Positions 9,470 to 18,029 of a stretch of 64,000 nt of DNA are shown here, in pieces. Below the pieces are notes generated by a model. The model was not told the origin of the DNA. It saw only the letters and a program-made list of their open reading frames with translations, and searched no databases. The number at the start of each line of letters is the position of its first letter. Position 1 is the stretch's first letter. Source of the DNA: Gammaproteobacteria bacterium (GTDB taxonomy: Bacteria; Pseudomonadota; Gammaproteobacteria; DSM-19610); NCBI GenBank assembly GCA_026197075.1, contig JAPHQV010000010.1, positions 53,404-117,403 on the forward strand, in the 5' to 3' direction. The translations under genes were made by a program, and so were the position numbers.

Positions 9470-11329
9470 CTAGGCCTTGGCCGGGGCATCGTCGCCGGGT
9501 TCTTCCTCGACCTTCTCCTCTTCCTCGGCGGCGGCACGGGCGGCGGCGGTGAGCGCCTTGGTGGCGGCTTCGTTGGGGTCGCTGAAACGGGCACGCAACG
9601 GGGAGTCGGCCGGGAGCTCGTCGCCCAGCAGTCGGCGCACGGCATTGATGGCCTCGGTGCGGGTACGGAAGAAGTAGTCCATGCCCAGGTGTTCCATGAA
9701 GCCACTTTCACGGAAGATATCCAGCACCTGCTTCTTGGCGCGGGCGAACATCAGGGTCACGCCCCCGGTATCGAGGCGGTGAGTCAGGCCCTCGATCATC
9801 TCCATGCCGGAGGCATCGATCTCATTGATACCCTCGCAATCGATGATCAGGTACTTGAGCCGTTCCTTGCCCGCCACATGGGACAGGATGCGGGTTTCGA
9901 AGTAGCCGGAATTGGCGAAGTAGAGCGAACCGTCGAAGCGCATGATGGACATGACCTCGTCGGTGGGCAGGTTGTAGAGCGAGGCGGCGCGCAGGGTGCC
10001 GTCCTCGTGCAGGGACAGTTCCACGAAGCGCGGCCGCATGGTGCGATACAGGTACAGGCCCAGCGACAGCAGCACGCCGACGATGATGGCCTGGTCCAGG
10101 TGCGGCGCCACTACCAGGGTCAGCACGAAGGTGATGATGGCCACCCAGCCGTCATGGGGCTGGATCTTCATGGCGTGACGGATGGGGGCGATCTTCACCA
10201 GGTTGACCACCGCCATCATGATCACCGCCGCCAGGGTGGCCTGGGGCAGGTGGTAGAGCAGCGGGGTCAGGAACAGCAGGGTGATGGCCACCACGGCACC
10301 GGTGACCACGGCGGCAAAGCCGGTACGGGCGCCGGCGGAGAAATTCACCGCCGAGCGGGAGAAGGATCCGGACACCGGGTAGGCCTGGAACAGGCCGGCC
10401 GTGATATTGGCCATGCCCTGGCCCACCAGCTCCTGGTTGGTGTCCAGGCGCTGACGGGTCTGGCCGGCCATGGCCTTGGCGATGGCGATGGCCTCCATGA
10501 AGCCGATCAGGGCAATGGTGACGGCCGAGGCCAGCAGCTGGCCGGTCACGGTCCAGTTGAACTCGGGGATACTGAGACCGGGCAGACCACTGGGCACCAC
10601 ACCCACCACCGCGCCACCCGCCGCCTGGAAGCCGAGCAACCAGGAGGCCAGGGTGGTCACCACCACCGCGGTCAGCACACCGGGGACCTTCGGGGCGTAT
10701 TTCTTCAGCAGGATCATGATGGCCAGGGCCACGATGCCCATGATCAGGGTGAGCAGGTGGGTATTCTGGCTGGCTTCCACCAGCACGCGCCACACGGTTT
10801 CATAGTGATGCTCGGAACGTTCCGCGCTGACCCCGAAGATCTTGGAAAGCTGCGAGGTGGCGATGATGATGGCGGCGCCATTGGTGAAGCCCACCACCAC
10901 GGGATGGGACAGGAAGTCCACCAGCACACCGAGGCGGAACAGGCCGAGCATGAGCTGGAAGCCCCCCACCATGATGGCCAGCAGGGCCGCGTACACCAGG
11001 TAGCCCTCCGGGTTGGCCGAGGCGATGGGCTGCAGGGCGGCGGCGGTCATGAGGGAGACTACCGCCACGGGGCCCGTGGCCAGCTGGCGCGAGGAACCCA
11101 GGAAGGAGGCGATGATGACGGGAATGAGGGAGGCGTACAGACCCACGTAGGGTGGCAGGCCGGCCAGCTGCGCATAGGCCATGGACTGGGGCACCAGCAC
11201 CAGGGCGACGGTGATGCCCGCCAGCAGGTCCGCGCGCAGGGTACCCGTATCACGCAATTCCCCCAGCCATTCCAGGAAGGGCACAAAACGACTCGGCCAT
11301 TGCGCCACTATATCTCGCAGATAATTCAT
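9470..11329 (-). CDS. SulP-family anion transporter with STAS domain
   Basis: A 619-residue inner-membrane SulP/SLC26-type transporter. The membrane domain (about 1-430) contains the signature region VPQSMAYAQLAGLPPYVGLY near the N-terminus. A C-terminal STAS domain (about 440-560) has the characteristic IIDCEGINEIDASGMEMI segment, followed by an Ala/Glu-rich acidic tail. SulP proteins carry sulfate, bicarbonate or other anions. Here the divergent position next to prkB makes bicarbonate uptake for CO2 fixation an attractive idea, while sulfate export is equally reasonable in a sulfur oxidiser. Start ATG 11329 was chosen at the first membrane-proximal methionine; no clear Shine-Dalgarno is seen. 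Confidence 0.92.
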   Translation of the reverse strand: MNYLRDIVAQWPSRFVPFLEWLGELRDTGTLRADLLAGITVALVLVPQSMAYAQLAGLPPYVGLYASLIPVIIASFLGSSRQLATGPVAVVSLMTAAALQPIASANPEGYLVYAALLAIMVGGFQLMLGLFRLGVLVDFLSHPVVVGFTNGAAIIIATSQLSKIFGVSAERSEHHYETVWRVLVEASQNTHLLTLIMGIVALAIMILLKKYAPKVPGVLTAVVVTTLASWLLGFQAAGGAVVGVVPSGLPGLSIPEFNWTVTGQLLASAVTIALIGFMEAIAIAKAMAGQTRQRLDTNQELVGQGMANITAGLFQAYPVSGSFSRSAVNFSAGARTGFAAVVTGAVVAITLLFLTPLLYHLPQATLAAVIMMAVVNLVKIAPIRHAMKIQPHDGWVAIITFVLTLVVAPHLDQAIIVGVLLSLGLYLYRTMRPRFVELSLHEDGTLRAASLYNLPTDEVMSIMRFDGSLYFANSGYFETRILSHVAGKERLKYLIIDCEGINEIDASGMEMIEGLTHRLDTGGVTLMFARAKKQVLDIFRESGFMEHLGMDYFFRTRTEAINAVRRLLGDELPADSPLRARFSDPNEAATKALTAAARAAAEEEEKVEEEPGDDAPAKA

Positions 11330-11548
11330 CTTATTGATCACTCGGGCAATTCGGGAGGCCAGTCCGGGGGGACCATGGCGTGAAACTGCATATCGTAACG
11401 CGCAATCGGTGATTATTCCACTGCCAGGATGAAGGCCGACGGCAGTTGTGCTAGCATGCGCAACCTTTGCAGCCGGCCCTTTTCTGCCCGGTGGCCGCGA
11501 GCCCGGCTCAAGCACGGATTCTGTATTTGTGTAATTGAGGAGAGATCC

Positions 11549-12421
11549 ATGTCAAAGAAACACCCGATCGTTGCGGTCACCGGCTCATCCGGCGCCGGCA
11601 CCACCACCGTCAAGCGCGCCTTCGAGCACATCTTCCGCCGCGAAGGCATCAACCCCCTGGTGGTGGAAGGTGACAGCTTCCATCGCTACGATCGCGCCGC
11701 CATGAAGGAGGCCATGAAGAAGGCCGAGGCCGAGGGGAATGTGAACTTCAGCCATTTCGGTCCCGAGGCCAATGTCTTCGACAAGCTCGAAGAGGTGTTC
11801 AAGACCTACGGTGCCTCCGGCGCCTGCAAGCGCCGCTATTACCTGCACAGCGATGAAGAGGCCAAGCCCTATGGCCAGAAGCCCGGTGAGTTCACTCCCT
11901 GGGAAGATATCCCTGCGGGCACTGACCTGCTGTTCTATGAAGGCCTGCACGGCGGCGTGGTGACCGCCGATGCCAACGTGGCCCAGCACGTGGACCTGCT
12001 GATCGGCGTGGTGCCCATCGTCAACCTGGAGTGGATCCAGAAGATCTTCCGTGACAACGAAGAGCGTGGCTATGCCGCCGAAACCATCGTCGACACCATC
12101 CTGCGCCGCATGCACGACTACGTGCATTTCATCACCCCGCAGTTCTCGCGCACGGATATCAATTTCCAGCGCGTGCCCACGGTGGACACCTCCAACCCCT
12201 TCATCGCCCGCGACATCCCTACCCCGGACGAGTCCTTCGTGGTGATCCGTTTCCGCGACCCGAAGAAGTTGAACGTAAACTTCCCCTACCTGCTCAGCAT
12301 GCTGGACGGCTCCTTCATGTCGCGTCGCAACAGCATCGTCGTGCCGGGCGGCAAGATGGGCTTCGCCATGGAAGTCATCCTGGCACCCATCATCGAGAAC
12401 ATCCTGGCCCAACGGGGCTGA
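11549..12421 (+). CDS. prkB: Phosphoribulokinase (class I, proteobacterial type)
   Basis: PrkB phosphorylates ribulose 5-phosphate to ribulose 1,5-bisphosphate, the CO2 acceptor of the Calvin cycle. The 290-residue protein matches the class I bacterial enzyme. It has the P-loop GSSGAGTTTVKRAF near residues 12-25, the substrate loop VVEGDSFHRYDRA, and the YLHSDEEA and FYEGLHGG segments. ATG 11549 is preceded by GAGGAG. The gene stands alone, divergent from the SulP transporter; no RuBisCO genes are in the window. A strong hairpin follows the stop codon. Confidence 0.97.
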   Translation: MSKKHPIVAVTGSSGAGTTTVKRAFEHIFRREGINPLVVEGDSFHRYDRAAMKEAMKKAEAEGNVNFSHFGPEANVFDKLEEVFKTYGASGACKRRYYLHSDEEAKPYGQKPGEFTPWEDIPAGTDLLFYEGLHGGVVTADANVAQHVDLLIGVVPIVNLEWIQKIFRDNEERGYAAETIVDTILRRMHDYVHFITPQFSRTDINFQRVPTVDTSNPFIARDIPTPDESFVVIRFRDPKKLNVNFPYLLSMLDGSFMSRRNSIVVPGGKMGFAMEVILAPIIENILAQRG

Positions 12422-12437
12422 GGAGCGGGATCCACCC

Positions 12438-12461
12438 GGGGCGGGACAGAGGTCCCGCCCC
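12438..12461 (+). terminator. Strong GC hairpin after prkB
   Basis: GGGGCGGGAC pairs with GTCCCGCCCC around a 4-base AGAG loop, a perfect 10-bp stem 16 bases past the prkB stop. No T-tract follows, so it may stabilise the 3' end or act as a factor-dependent stop instead of an intrinsic terminator. Confidence 0.6.
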
Positions 12462-12524
12462 ATGCCCGTATCCCCGGGTCTGCTGTATACTCGGGAGCCC
12501 AGCCGCCAAGCAGGGCACAGCACC

Positions 12525-13676
12525 ATGAGCCAGCGCAGCCAGCCAGTGACAGACACGGACGCCTTTCTGCTCGGTCACGCCGAATCCCCCGACTGGGAAA
12601 AGGCCGCCGAACAATGCCTCCAACAGATCGGCTACATCCCACCCTCCGCCAACCTGGGCTTTCTCTACGTCACCGACGCCTACGCCCGCATCCTCGACAC
12701 CATTCTCGAACACCTGCGCGATGAAACCGGCATCCAGCAGTGGATCGGCACCGTCGGCATGGGCATTTGTGCAAGCGGCAAGGAATACCATGACAGTGCC
12801 GCCATGGCGGCACTGATCACCACCGTACCGCGCGAGTCCTTTCGCATCCTGCCCAGCATGGAGCGGCTGCGGGATGTTCGTCTCGAAGAGCTGGATCCCT
12901 GGCTGCAGAATTCACCCTGCCACCTGGCCGTCGTCCACGGCGACCCGCGCAATCCTGAAATCCCCGAGCTCATCACCCGTCTGGCCGAACGGCTGCCCGG
13001 CGGCTACCTGGTGGGTGGGCTCAGTTCCTCGCGCAGCGTCTATCCGCAAATCGCCGAGGACATCACCGGCGGCGGGATCTCCGGCGTGGTGTTCAACACC
13101 GACGCCCCCGTGGTCACGGCCCTGACCCAGGGTTGCGTGCCCATCGCCGAACAACACACCATTACCGCCTGCGATCGCAATGTACTCATCGGTCTCGATG
13201 ACCGGCCGGCTCTGGACGTGTTCTACGAGGATATCGGCGAGATCCTCGCCCGCGATCCCAACCGCGCCGCCGGCTATATCTTCGCCGGCCTGCCCATCCC
13301 CGGTTCCGACACCGGTGACTACCTGGTGCGCAACCTGGTGGGCCTGGACCCCGAACAGAAACTGCTCGCCATCGGCGACCTGGTGGAAAAGGGGCAGACC
13401 ATCCAGTTCTGCCGCCGCGACGGCCGGGCCGCCTGGGAAGACCTGCGGCGCATGCTGCAACAACTCAAGCAGCGGCTGCGTGGCCGCACTCCCAGGGGCG
13501 GGGTCTACTACACCTGCCTGGGCCGCGGCCAGGAACTGTTCGGCGAGGATTCAGAGGAGCTGCGCACCATCCGCCAGGAACTGGGTGACTTCCCCCTGGT
13601 GGGCTTCTTCGCCAACGGCGAGATCTCCTGCAACCGGCTGTACGGCTACACGGGCGTGCTGACGGTGTTTGTCTGA
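12525..13676 (+). CDS. FIST domain protein (FIST N and FIST C), stand-alone sensor
   Basis: A 383-residue cytoplasmic protein built only of the FIST N (about 35-230) and FIST C (about 230-370) domains. FIST domains are predicted small-ligand sensors, perhaps for amino acids, usually found in signalling proteins (established knowledge). Recognisable segments are GTVGMGICASGKEYHD, YLVGGLSSSR and the C-terminal GVYYTCLGRG with LVGFFANGEI. There is no kinase, GGDEF or methyl-accepting domain, so its output partner must be separate. ATG 12525 is about 40 bases downstream of a TGCTGTATACT extended -10-like box. Confidence 0.85.
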   Translation: MSQRSQPVTDTDAFLLGHAESPDWEKAAEQCLQQIGYIPPSANLGFLYVTDAYARILDTILEHLRDETGIQQWIGTVGMGICASGKEYHDSAAMAALITTVPRESFRILPSMERLRDVRLEELDPWLQNSPCHLAVVHGDPRNPEIPELITRLAERLPGGYLVGGLSSSRSVYPQIAEDITGGGISGVVFNTDAPVVTALTQGCVPIAEQHTITACDRNVLIGLDDRPALDVFYEDIGEILARDPNRAAGYIFAGLPIPGSDTGDYLVRNLVGLDPEQKLLAIGDLVEKGQTIQFCRRDGRAAWEDLRRMLQQLKQRLRGRTPRGGVYYTCLGRGQELFGEDSEELRTIRQELGDFPLVGFFANGEISCNRLYGYTGVLTVFV

Positions 13677-13690
13677 ATGACCTGGAATTG

Positions 13691-13890
13691 AACCGCCAAG
13701 ACGCAAAGAACGCCAAGATTCTGAACCGCCAAGGCGCCAAGACGCCAAGAAACCCCATTAAAGAAATCACCACCTTACGCACCTCGCCCTTCATGACGGA
13801 TGTCACCTCGATAGAATCAATGGTTTTCTTGGCGCCTTGGCGCCTTGGCGGTTCACATAGATTTCTTGGCGTCTTGGCGCCTTGGCGGTT
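13691..13890. repeat. Direct and inverted repeats with CGCCAAG core
   Basis: Two forward blocks (about 13691-13717 and 13724-13750) built on CCGCCAAGGCGCCAAGACG are followed 75-110 bases later by two inverse blocks (about 13825-13852 and 13863-13890). Each block is itself a run of 8-base CGCCAAGR units. Forward and inverse blocks can form nested long hairpins. The region separates the FIST gene from the ydjM-like gene and contains no convincing gene; the inverse block ends 15 bases before the next start codon. Confidence 0.85.
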
Positions 13891-13905
13891 AATACATAAT
13901 CCACC

Positions 13906-14928
13906 ATGGACACCCTGACCCACGCCCTGAGTGGCGCGCTGCTGGCCCGCGCCACCCATCGCCCCGCGGTACAGCGCATCCCGCTCGGCACCCGCACCTG
14001 GATCGGTTTTCTGGCCTGCGCCTTTCCCGATAGCGACTTCGTACTGCACTGGGTGGATGCACTCTTCTATTTCAACTGGCACCGCGGCGTGACCCATTCG
14101 CTGGTGCTGCTGCCCCTGTGGGCAGCCGCCGGGGCCTGGCTGCTGCATCGGGTCACGCGGCGACGCTGGCCGATGGGGGAACTGTTCTGGCTGCTCGTCC
14201 TGGTCATCGGCCTGCATATCCTCGGCGACCTGATCACCGCCTACGGCACGCGCATCTGGATGCCGTTGTCCACGACACGGGTACACTGGGATTTCACCTT
14301 CAACATCGACCTGATCCTGACCGGGATCCTCCTGGCCGGCCTGCTGCTGTCCTGGTGGCGCCGGCCGCTGCTGCACGCGCGTCTGTTCACCGGCCTGCTG
14401 CTGGGCTATGTGGGTCTGCAGGTGCTGCTGCAACAGCAGGCACTGCGCATCGGTGCGGCCTACGCCGACACCCGGCTGTCGGCACCGCCCATGCGCCTGG
14501 TGGCCTTGTCCCAGCCACTCTCGCCCCTGAACTGGAAACTGCTGGTGGAGGAGGACGGCCGCTATCACACCGCGTATCTGCGTTTGCATGGACAGGCCTG
14601 GTCCCCACCCGCGCCCGCCTGGCTGGCTGGCATGATGGAGCATTACCGGGAGCCGGGGAGCCTGGCGTGGCAGGAGATCCCGCGCCTTGGCCGTGACTCC
14701 CCGAGCCTGGTGCGGGAGGCCTGGGAAGACGCGGCCCTGGCCGAATACCGCCGCTTCGCCCAGTTCCCGCGTCTGTACCGCATCGACCGGGAGGTCGACC
14801 GGACCTGTGTGTGGTTCACCGACGAACGCTTCGTGCTGCCAGAAATGACACCGCCCTTTCGCTATGGTCTGTGCCGGACGAACGCACAGGCGCCCTGGCG
14901 GTTGGAGGAACTGCCCTGGCGCCTGTAG
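13906..14928 (+). CDS. YdjM-type membrane-bound metal-dependent hydrolase
   Basis: A 340-residue inner-membrane protein of the YdjM/DUF457 family. Metal-ligand-like motifs typical of the family are present: THALSGALLA at the N-terminus, PDSDF at about 41-45, HRGVTHSL at about 60-67, and HILGDLITAYG after the third membrane segment. Four to five hydrophobic helices occupy the first 185 residues, and a soluble domain makes up the remainder. The physiological substrate is unknown for the family. The start lies directly after a repeat block and lacks a strong ribosome-binding site. Confidence 0.85.
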   Translation: MDTLTHALSGALLARATHRPAVQRIPLGTRTWIGFLACAFPDSDFVLHWVDALFYFNWHRGVTHSLVLLPLWAAAGAWLLHRVTRRRWPMGELFWLLVLVIGLHILGDLITAYGTRIWMPLSTTRVHWDFTFNIDLILTGILLAGLLLSWWRRPLLHARLFTGLLLGYVGLQVLLQQQALRIGAAYADTRLSAPPMRLVALSQPLSPLNWKLLVEEDGRYHTAYLRLHGQAWSPPAPAWLAGMMEHYREPGSLAWQEIPRLGRDSPSLVREAWEDAALAEYRRFAQFPRLYRIDREVDRTCVWFTDERFVLPEMTPPFRYGLCRTNAQAPWRLEELPWRL

Positions 14929-14996
14929 GCCTTCCATGGACAAGGACGCCGCGCTTTGCCACTCTAGGCCACCGAACCCATACCAACACCAAACCC

Positions 14997-16037
14997 ATGC
15001 ACAATATCCCCTTCCCCCAGGATCGCGCCCTCGCCGGCTGGCTGCTGGTCTGCTGCGCCCTGGTATTCGCCATGGTGATCCTCGGCGGCGTCACGCGGCT
15101 CACCGGTTCCGGCCTGTCCATCGTGGAGTGGAAACCGGTCACGGGGCTGGTACCACCGCTGAGTCAGGAGGCCTGGGAAACGGAATTCGACAAGTACCGG
15201 GCCTCGCCCGAGTACCGGAAGATCAACATCGGCATGGACCTGGACGGCTTCAAATCCATCTACTGGTTCGAATACGCCCATCGCCTGCTGGGGCGCACCA
15301 TCGGCGTCGTCTTCCTGGTGCCGTTCCTTTATTTCCTGGCGCGGCGCCGCATCGCGCCCGCGCTGACTCCGCGTCTGCTGGGCCTGTTCCTGCTCGGCGG
15401 GTTGCAGGGACTGATGGGCTGGTACATGGTGGCCAGCGGCCTGGTGGACAACCCCCATGTGAGCCAGTACCGGCTCACCGCCCACCTGCTGCTGGCCTTC
15501 GTGATCTACGGCTATATGCTGTGGCTGGCCCTGGACCTCTGGTATCCCCGCCATCCCCGGGTCATGCCGCCGGGTCATGCCCGGCTGCAGACCCCGGCCC
15601 TGGCCCTGGCCCTGTGGGCCTTGCTGACCATCGCCTCCGGGGGCTTCGTGGCCGGCCTGAAGGCGGGCTTTGCCTATAACACCTTCCCGCTCATGGACGG
15701 CCACTGGATACCCCGGGTGATGTGGCTGCTGGAGCCCTGGTGGCATAACCTGTTCGAGAATATCGCCACGGTCCAGTTCAACCATCGCCTGCTGGCCATC
15801 CTGACCCTGGCGGGCGTGGTGACCTTGTGGTTGTGGGGTCGGCGCCATGACCTGGGCGGGCGGGCGCGCCTGGCCCTCCACCTGGTGCTGGCGACGGGCC
15901 TGCTGCAGGTGGCCCTGGGTATCTCCACCCTGTTGCTGCACGTGCCGCTCACCCTGGCGGCGGCCCACCAGGGGGGGGCGCTGGTTCTGTTCAGCGCCCT
16001 GATATTCCTTAATCACGCCTTGCGGCGCAGCTCATGA
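14997..16037 (+). CDS. ctaA: Haem A synthase (CtaA/COX15)
   Basis: CtaA oxidises the C8 methyl group of haem O to make haem A for aa3-type terminal oxidases, in the inner membrane. The 346-residue protein has eight predicted membrane helices and the four haem-ligand histidine regions: EYAHRLLGR, the helix after DNPHVSQYRLTAHLLL, QFNHRLLA and AAHQGGALVL. GGVTRLTGSGLSIVEW at the first helix is diagnostic. ATG 14997 begins just before the first helix; the open frame continues upstream inside the previous gene. Presence of this gene implies an aa3 oxidase elsewhere on the chromosome. Confidence 0.95.
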   Translation: MHNIPFPQDRALAGWLLVCCALVFAMVILGGVTRLTGSGLSIVEWKPVTGLVPPLSQEAWETEFDKYRASPEYRKINIGMDLDGFKSIYWFEYAHRLLGRTIGVVFLVPFLYFLARRRIAPALTPRLLGLFLLGGLQGLMGWYMVASGLVDNPHVSQYRLTAHLLLAFVIYGYMLWLALDLWYPRHPRVMPPGHARLQTPALALALWALLTIASGGFVAGLKAGFAYNTFPLMDGHWIPRVMWLLEPWWHNLFENIATVQFNHRLLAILTLAGVVTLWLWGRRHDLGGRARLALHLVLATGLLQVALGISTLLLHVPLTLAAAHQGGALVLFSALIFLNHALRRSS

Positions 16038-16062
16038 CCCGCTGGCGGGGAAGGGCGGGCAT

Positions 16063-16093
16063 AAAAAAGCCGAACCTCGCGGTTCGGCTTTTT
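16063..16093. terminator. Bidirectional intrinsic terminator between ctaA and cytochrome c gene
   Basis: A-tract plus GCCGAACC, TCGC loop, GGTTCGGC and a T-tract form a symmetric hairpin with A/T runs on both sides. It therefore can end transcription of ctaA (plus) and of the convergent cytochrome gene (minus). Confidence 0.93.
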
Positions 16094-16109
16094 GGCGCAG
16101 GGGCCGGGA

Positions 16110-16412
16110 TCAAAGACTGGAGTAGTAGGCTGCCAGATCCTCGATGTCCTGGTCGCTGAGCGGCTTGGCCATGGGCGACATCATGGGATCGTTGCGGGTC
16201 CCGTCGCGGAAGGCCTTCATCTGCTTGACCAGGTAGGCGGCATGCTGGCCAGCCAGGTTGGGCCACATGGGGTTGGGACTGACACCGGCCGGGCCATGGC
16301 AACCGGCACAAGTGGTGGACTTGGCCTTGCCGGCGGCGGGATCACCCGCCATGACCGCGCCACTCAGTCCCATCAGAACACCGGCCATCGCGGCCACCAT
16401 CACCTTATTCAT
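16110..16412 (-). CDS. Small soluble c-type cytochrome (class I, c553/c4-half-like)
   Basis: A 100-residue precursor: signal peptide (about 1-24, cut after AVMAG-like residues), then a single haem c attachment site CAGCH at about 34-38. The probable axial methionine sits in the MSPMAKPLSDQDIEDLAAYYSSL C-terminal region, where MSPMAKPL is the typical ligand loop. Length and motif match short periplasmic electron carriers of the cytochrome c553/c5 type. In this organism it could carry electrons from sulfur oxidation to the terminal oxidase (inference). ATG 16412 starts the hydrophobic signal; ATG 16418 is an alternative. Confidence 0.92.
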   Translation of the reverse strand: MNKVMVAAMAGVLMGLSGAVMAGDPAAGKAKSTTCAGCHGPAGVSPNPMWPNLAGQHAAYLVKQMKAFRDGTRNDPMMSPMAKPLSDQDIEDLAAYYSSL

Positions 16413-16723
16413 GTACATTCTCCATGCGAGTGCTATAGGGGCAAACCGAATCGTCGCGGTATTCTGGCAAAGCCGCCGGACACTGTAAATGTTCACGATC
16501 AGTGCGGCGCCGCCACGATCATGATGATACAGACGCCCAGCCGTGCATTTTGTTCCCGGGACACCACCAGTCGGCATAAATACAACAGCTTAGCGCCACC
16601 CTCTGCATCGGTTCGCCGCGTCCCGGCATTGGCCATGACGCGAACTTTGTGTAGTATCGATCCGCGATGAGGCGGAATGCCTGGCATGCCCGCCCATTGC
16701 CACGACCATAACTAGAATGAGCC
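16413..16723. other. Divergent intergenic region, 311 bp
   Basis: This spacer separates the minus-strand cytochrome gene from the plus-strand gene at 16724. The only clear signal I see is the plus-strand promoter-like pair at 16629-16657. Open frames here have no start signals or family resemblance. Confidence 0.6.
16629..16657 (+). promoter_or_regulatory. Sigma-70-like promoter for the 16724/HDOD operon
   Basis: TTGGCC (16629-16634) and TAGTAT (16652-16657) are separated by exactly 17 bases. The predicted start is near 16664, about 60 bases upstream of ATG 16724. Confidence 0.55.
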
Positions 16724-17044
16724 ATGATGGACCTGTGCCTCGATGACATGCAGCCTGGGCTGGTGCTCGTCCACCCAGTCGTGGACAGCAAGGGCAACGT
16801 GTTGCTCGGGAAAGGGGTTCGGCTCACGGCACGGCATCTGACACTGTTGCGCGCCCACGGCGTCACCCACGTCGATGCCGCCCCTTCCGGAACGGAATCC
16901 ACCGCGGCAGCCGCCCCGTCGGCGCAAGAGGCGTCCATGCAGATCGAAGAACAATTCCGCAACACCAACCCTGACCATCCCCTGATTTCGGAACTCAAGC
17001 GCATCTGCCTGCGGCGTCGCCAGGGCACGGGGGAATCCACATGA
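16724..17044 (+). CDS. Small signalling-associated protein, DUF3391/HD-GYP N-terminus-like
   Basis: A 106-residue protein. Its first 55 residues (DMQPGLVLVHPVVDSKGNVLLGKGVRL, read in parts) resemble the small beta-domain that precedes HD-GYP and HDOD modules in many proteobacteria; an Ala/Ser-rich linker and a basic tail follow. It overlaps the next gene by 4 bp (ATGA), so the two products are probably made in equal amounts and may act together, effectively a split version of a fused regulator. Precise function unknown. Confidence 0.75.
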   Translation: MMDLCLDDMQPGLVLVHPVVDSKGNVLLGKGVRLTARHLTLLRAHGVTHVDAAPSGTESTAAAAPSAQEASMQIEEQFRNTNPDHPLISELKRICLRRRQGTGEST

Positions 17045-17895
17045 GCGACGCCCGCGACCTGATCGACGACACCCTGGAGCTGGCCTCCTTGCCGGCGGTG
17101 GTGCTGCGCGCACTGGAATTGCTCAATGCCCCGGACAGTTCCGCGGCCGACATCGGCCAGGTGATCAGCGAGGACCCGGCGCTCAGCGTCCGCTTGCTGC
17201 GCATCGTCAACAGCTCCTTCTACGGCTTTCCTTCCCGTATCGAGACCATTTCCCGCGCCATCACCATCGTCGGCACCCTGGAGATCACCGATCTCGTCCT
17301 GGGTTCCAGCGCCGTGGAGGCCTTCGCGGGTTTGCCCAACGAGCTGATCGAGATGCAACAGTTCTGGGAACACAGCCTCTACGCCGGCGTGGTGGCGCGG
17401 GTACTGGCCCGCCATCACCGCGCCCCCAACACGGAACGCTTCTTCGTCAGCGGGCTGCTGCACGACATCGGCTCGCTGGTGCTCTACAACCAGCGTCCCG
17501 AGGAATCCCGACGCGCCCTGGAACTGGCACGCGCCGGTCGCCCCCTGCACCAGGTGGAACAGGAAATCTTCGGTTTCGATCACAGCGACGTGGGCGCCGA
17601 ACTGATGCAGGCCTGGAACCTCCCCGACGCCTTCATCGAAGCCGCCCGCCACCACCATCGCCCGGTGGAAGCGCAGGAATTCCCGCTCGAAACGGCCATG
17701 GTGCACCTGGCCGACGTCATCGCCGCCGGCGCCCACCTCACGGGCAGCGCCACCAACCAGGTGCCCCCCCTGGAACCACGCGCCTGGGAACTCACCGGTC
17801 TGTCCCTGGACATCACCGAGTCCGTGATCGAGGAAGCGGACCGCCAGTACGCCGACGCCCTGGCCGTGATCCTGCCATCCGCGAGCGCAGCCTAA
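17041..17895 (+). CDS. HDOD domain protein
   Basis: A 284-residue cytoplasmic HDOD protein. The HDOD domain covers about residues 10-210, with LPAVVLRALELLN at the start, EDPALSVRLLRIVNSSFYG, and GLLHDIGSLVL in the catalytic-like HD region. HDOD proteins are HD-fold signalling modules usually lacking phosphodiesterase activity, involved in motility, biofilm or cell-cycle control. It is translationally coupled to the upstream 106-residue gene. No output domain such as GGDEF or a kinase is attached. Confidence 0.88.
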   Translation: MSDARDLIDDTLELASLPAVVLRALELLNAPDSSAADIGQVISEDPALSVRLLRIVNSSFYGFPSRIETISRAITIVGTLEITDLVLGSSAVEAFAGLPNELIEMQQFWEHSLYAGVVARVLARHHRAPNTERFFVSGLLHDIGSLVLYNQRPEESRRALELARAGRPLHQVEQEIFGFDHSDVGAELMQAWNLPDAFIEAARHHHRPVEAQEFPLETAMVHLADVIAAGAHLTGSATNQVPPLEPRAWELTGLSLDITESVIEEADRQYADALAVILPSASAA

Positions 17896-18029
17896 GCGAC
17901 GGGCTGCAGGCCGGGCATCCGTTCCCTTTCCACCCGCGACGTACTGGATGCCGAGCATTCAACTCCTGGGTGGAATACAGGTATCATGCATCCTCCTGCC
18001 ACTGTCACGGTCCGCCCGACCTCTTGCCC

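Noticed and set aside
9422..11383. 653-codon plus-strand frame opposite the SulP gene
   Set aside because: Gly/His/Gln-rich shadow of sulP; no domains and no RBS.
13691..13890. CRISPR array
   Set aside because: Units are 8-base runs and occur as inverse pairs without regular unique spacers; no cas genes.
13465..14943. 492-codon minus-strand frame across the FIST, repeat and ydjM-like region
   Set aside because: Crosses the CGCCAAG repeats and two real genes; no coherent protein.
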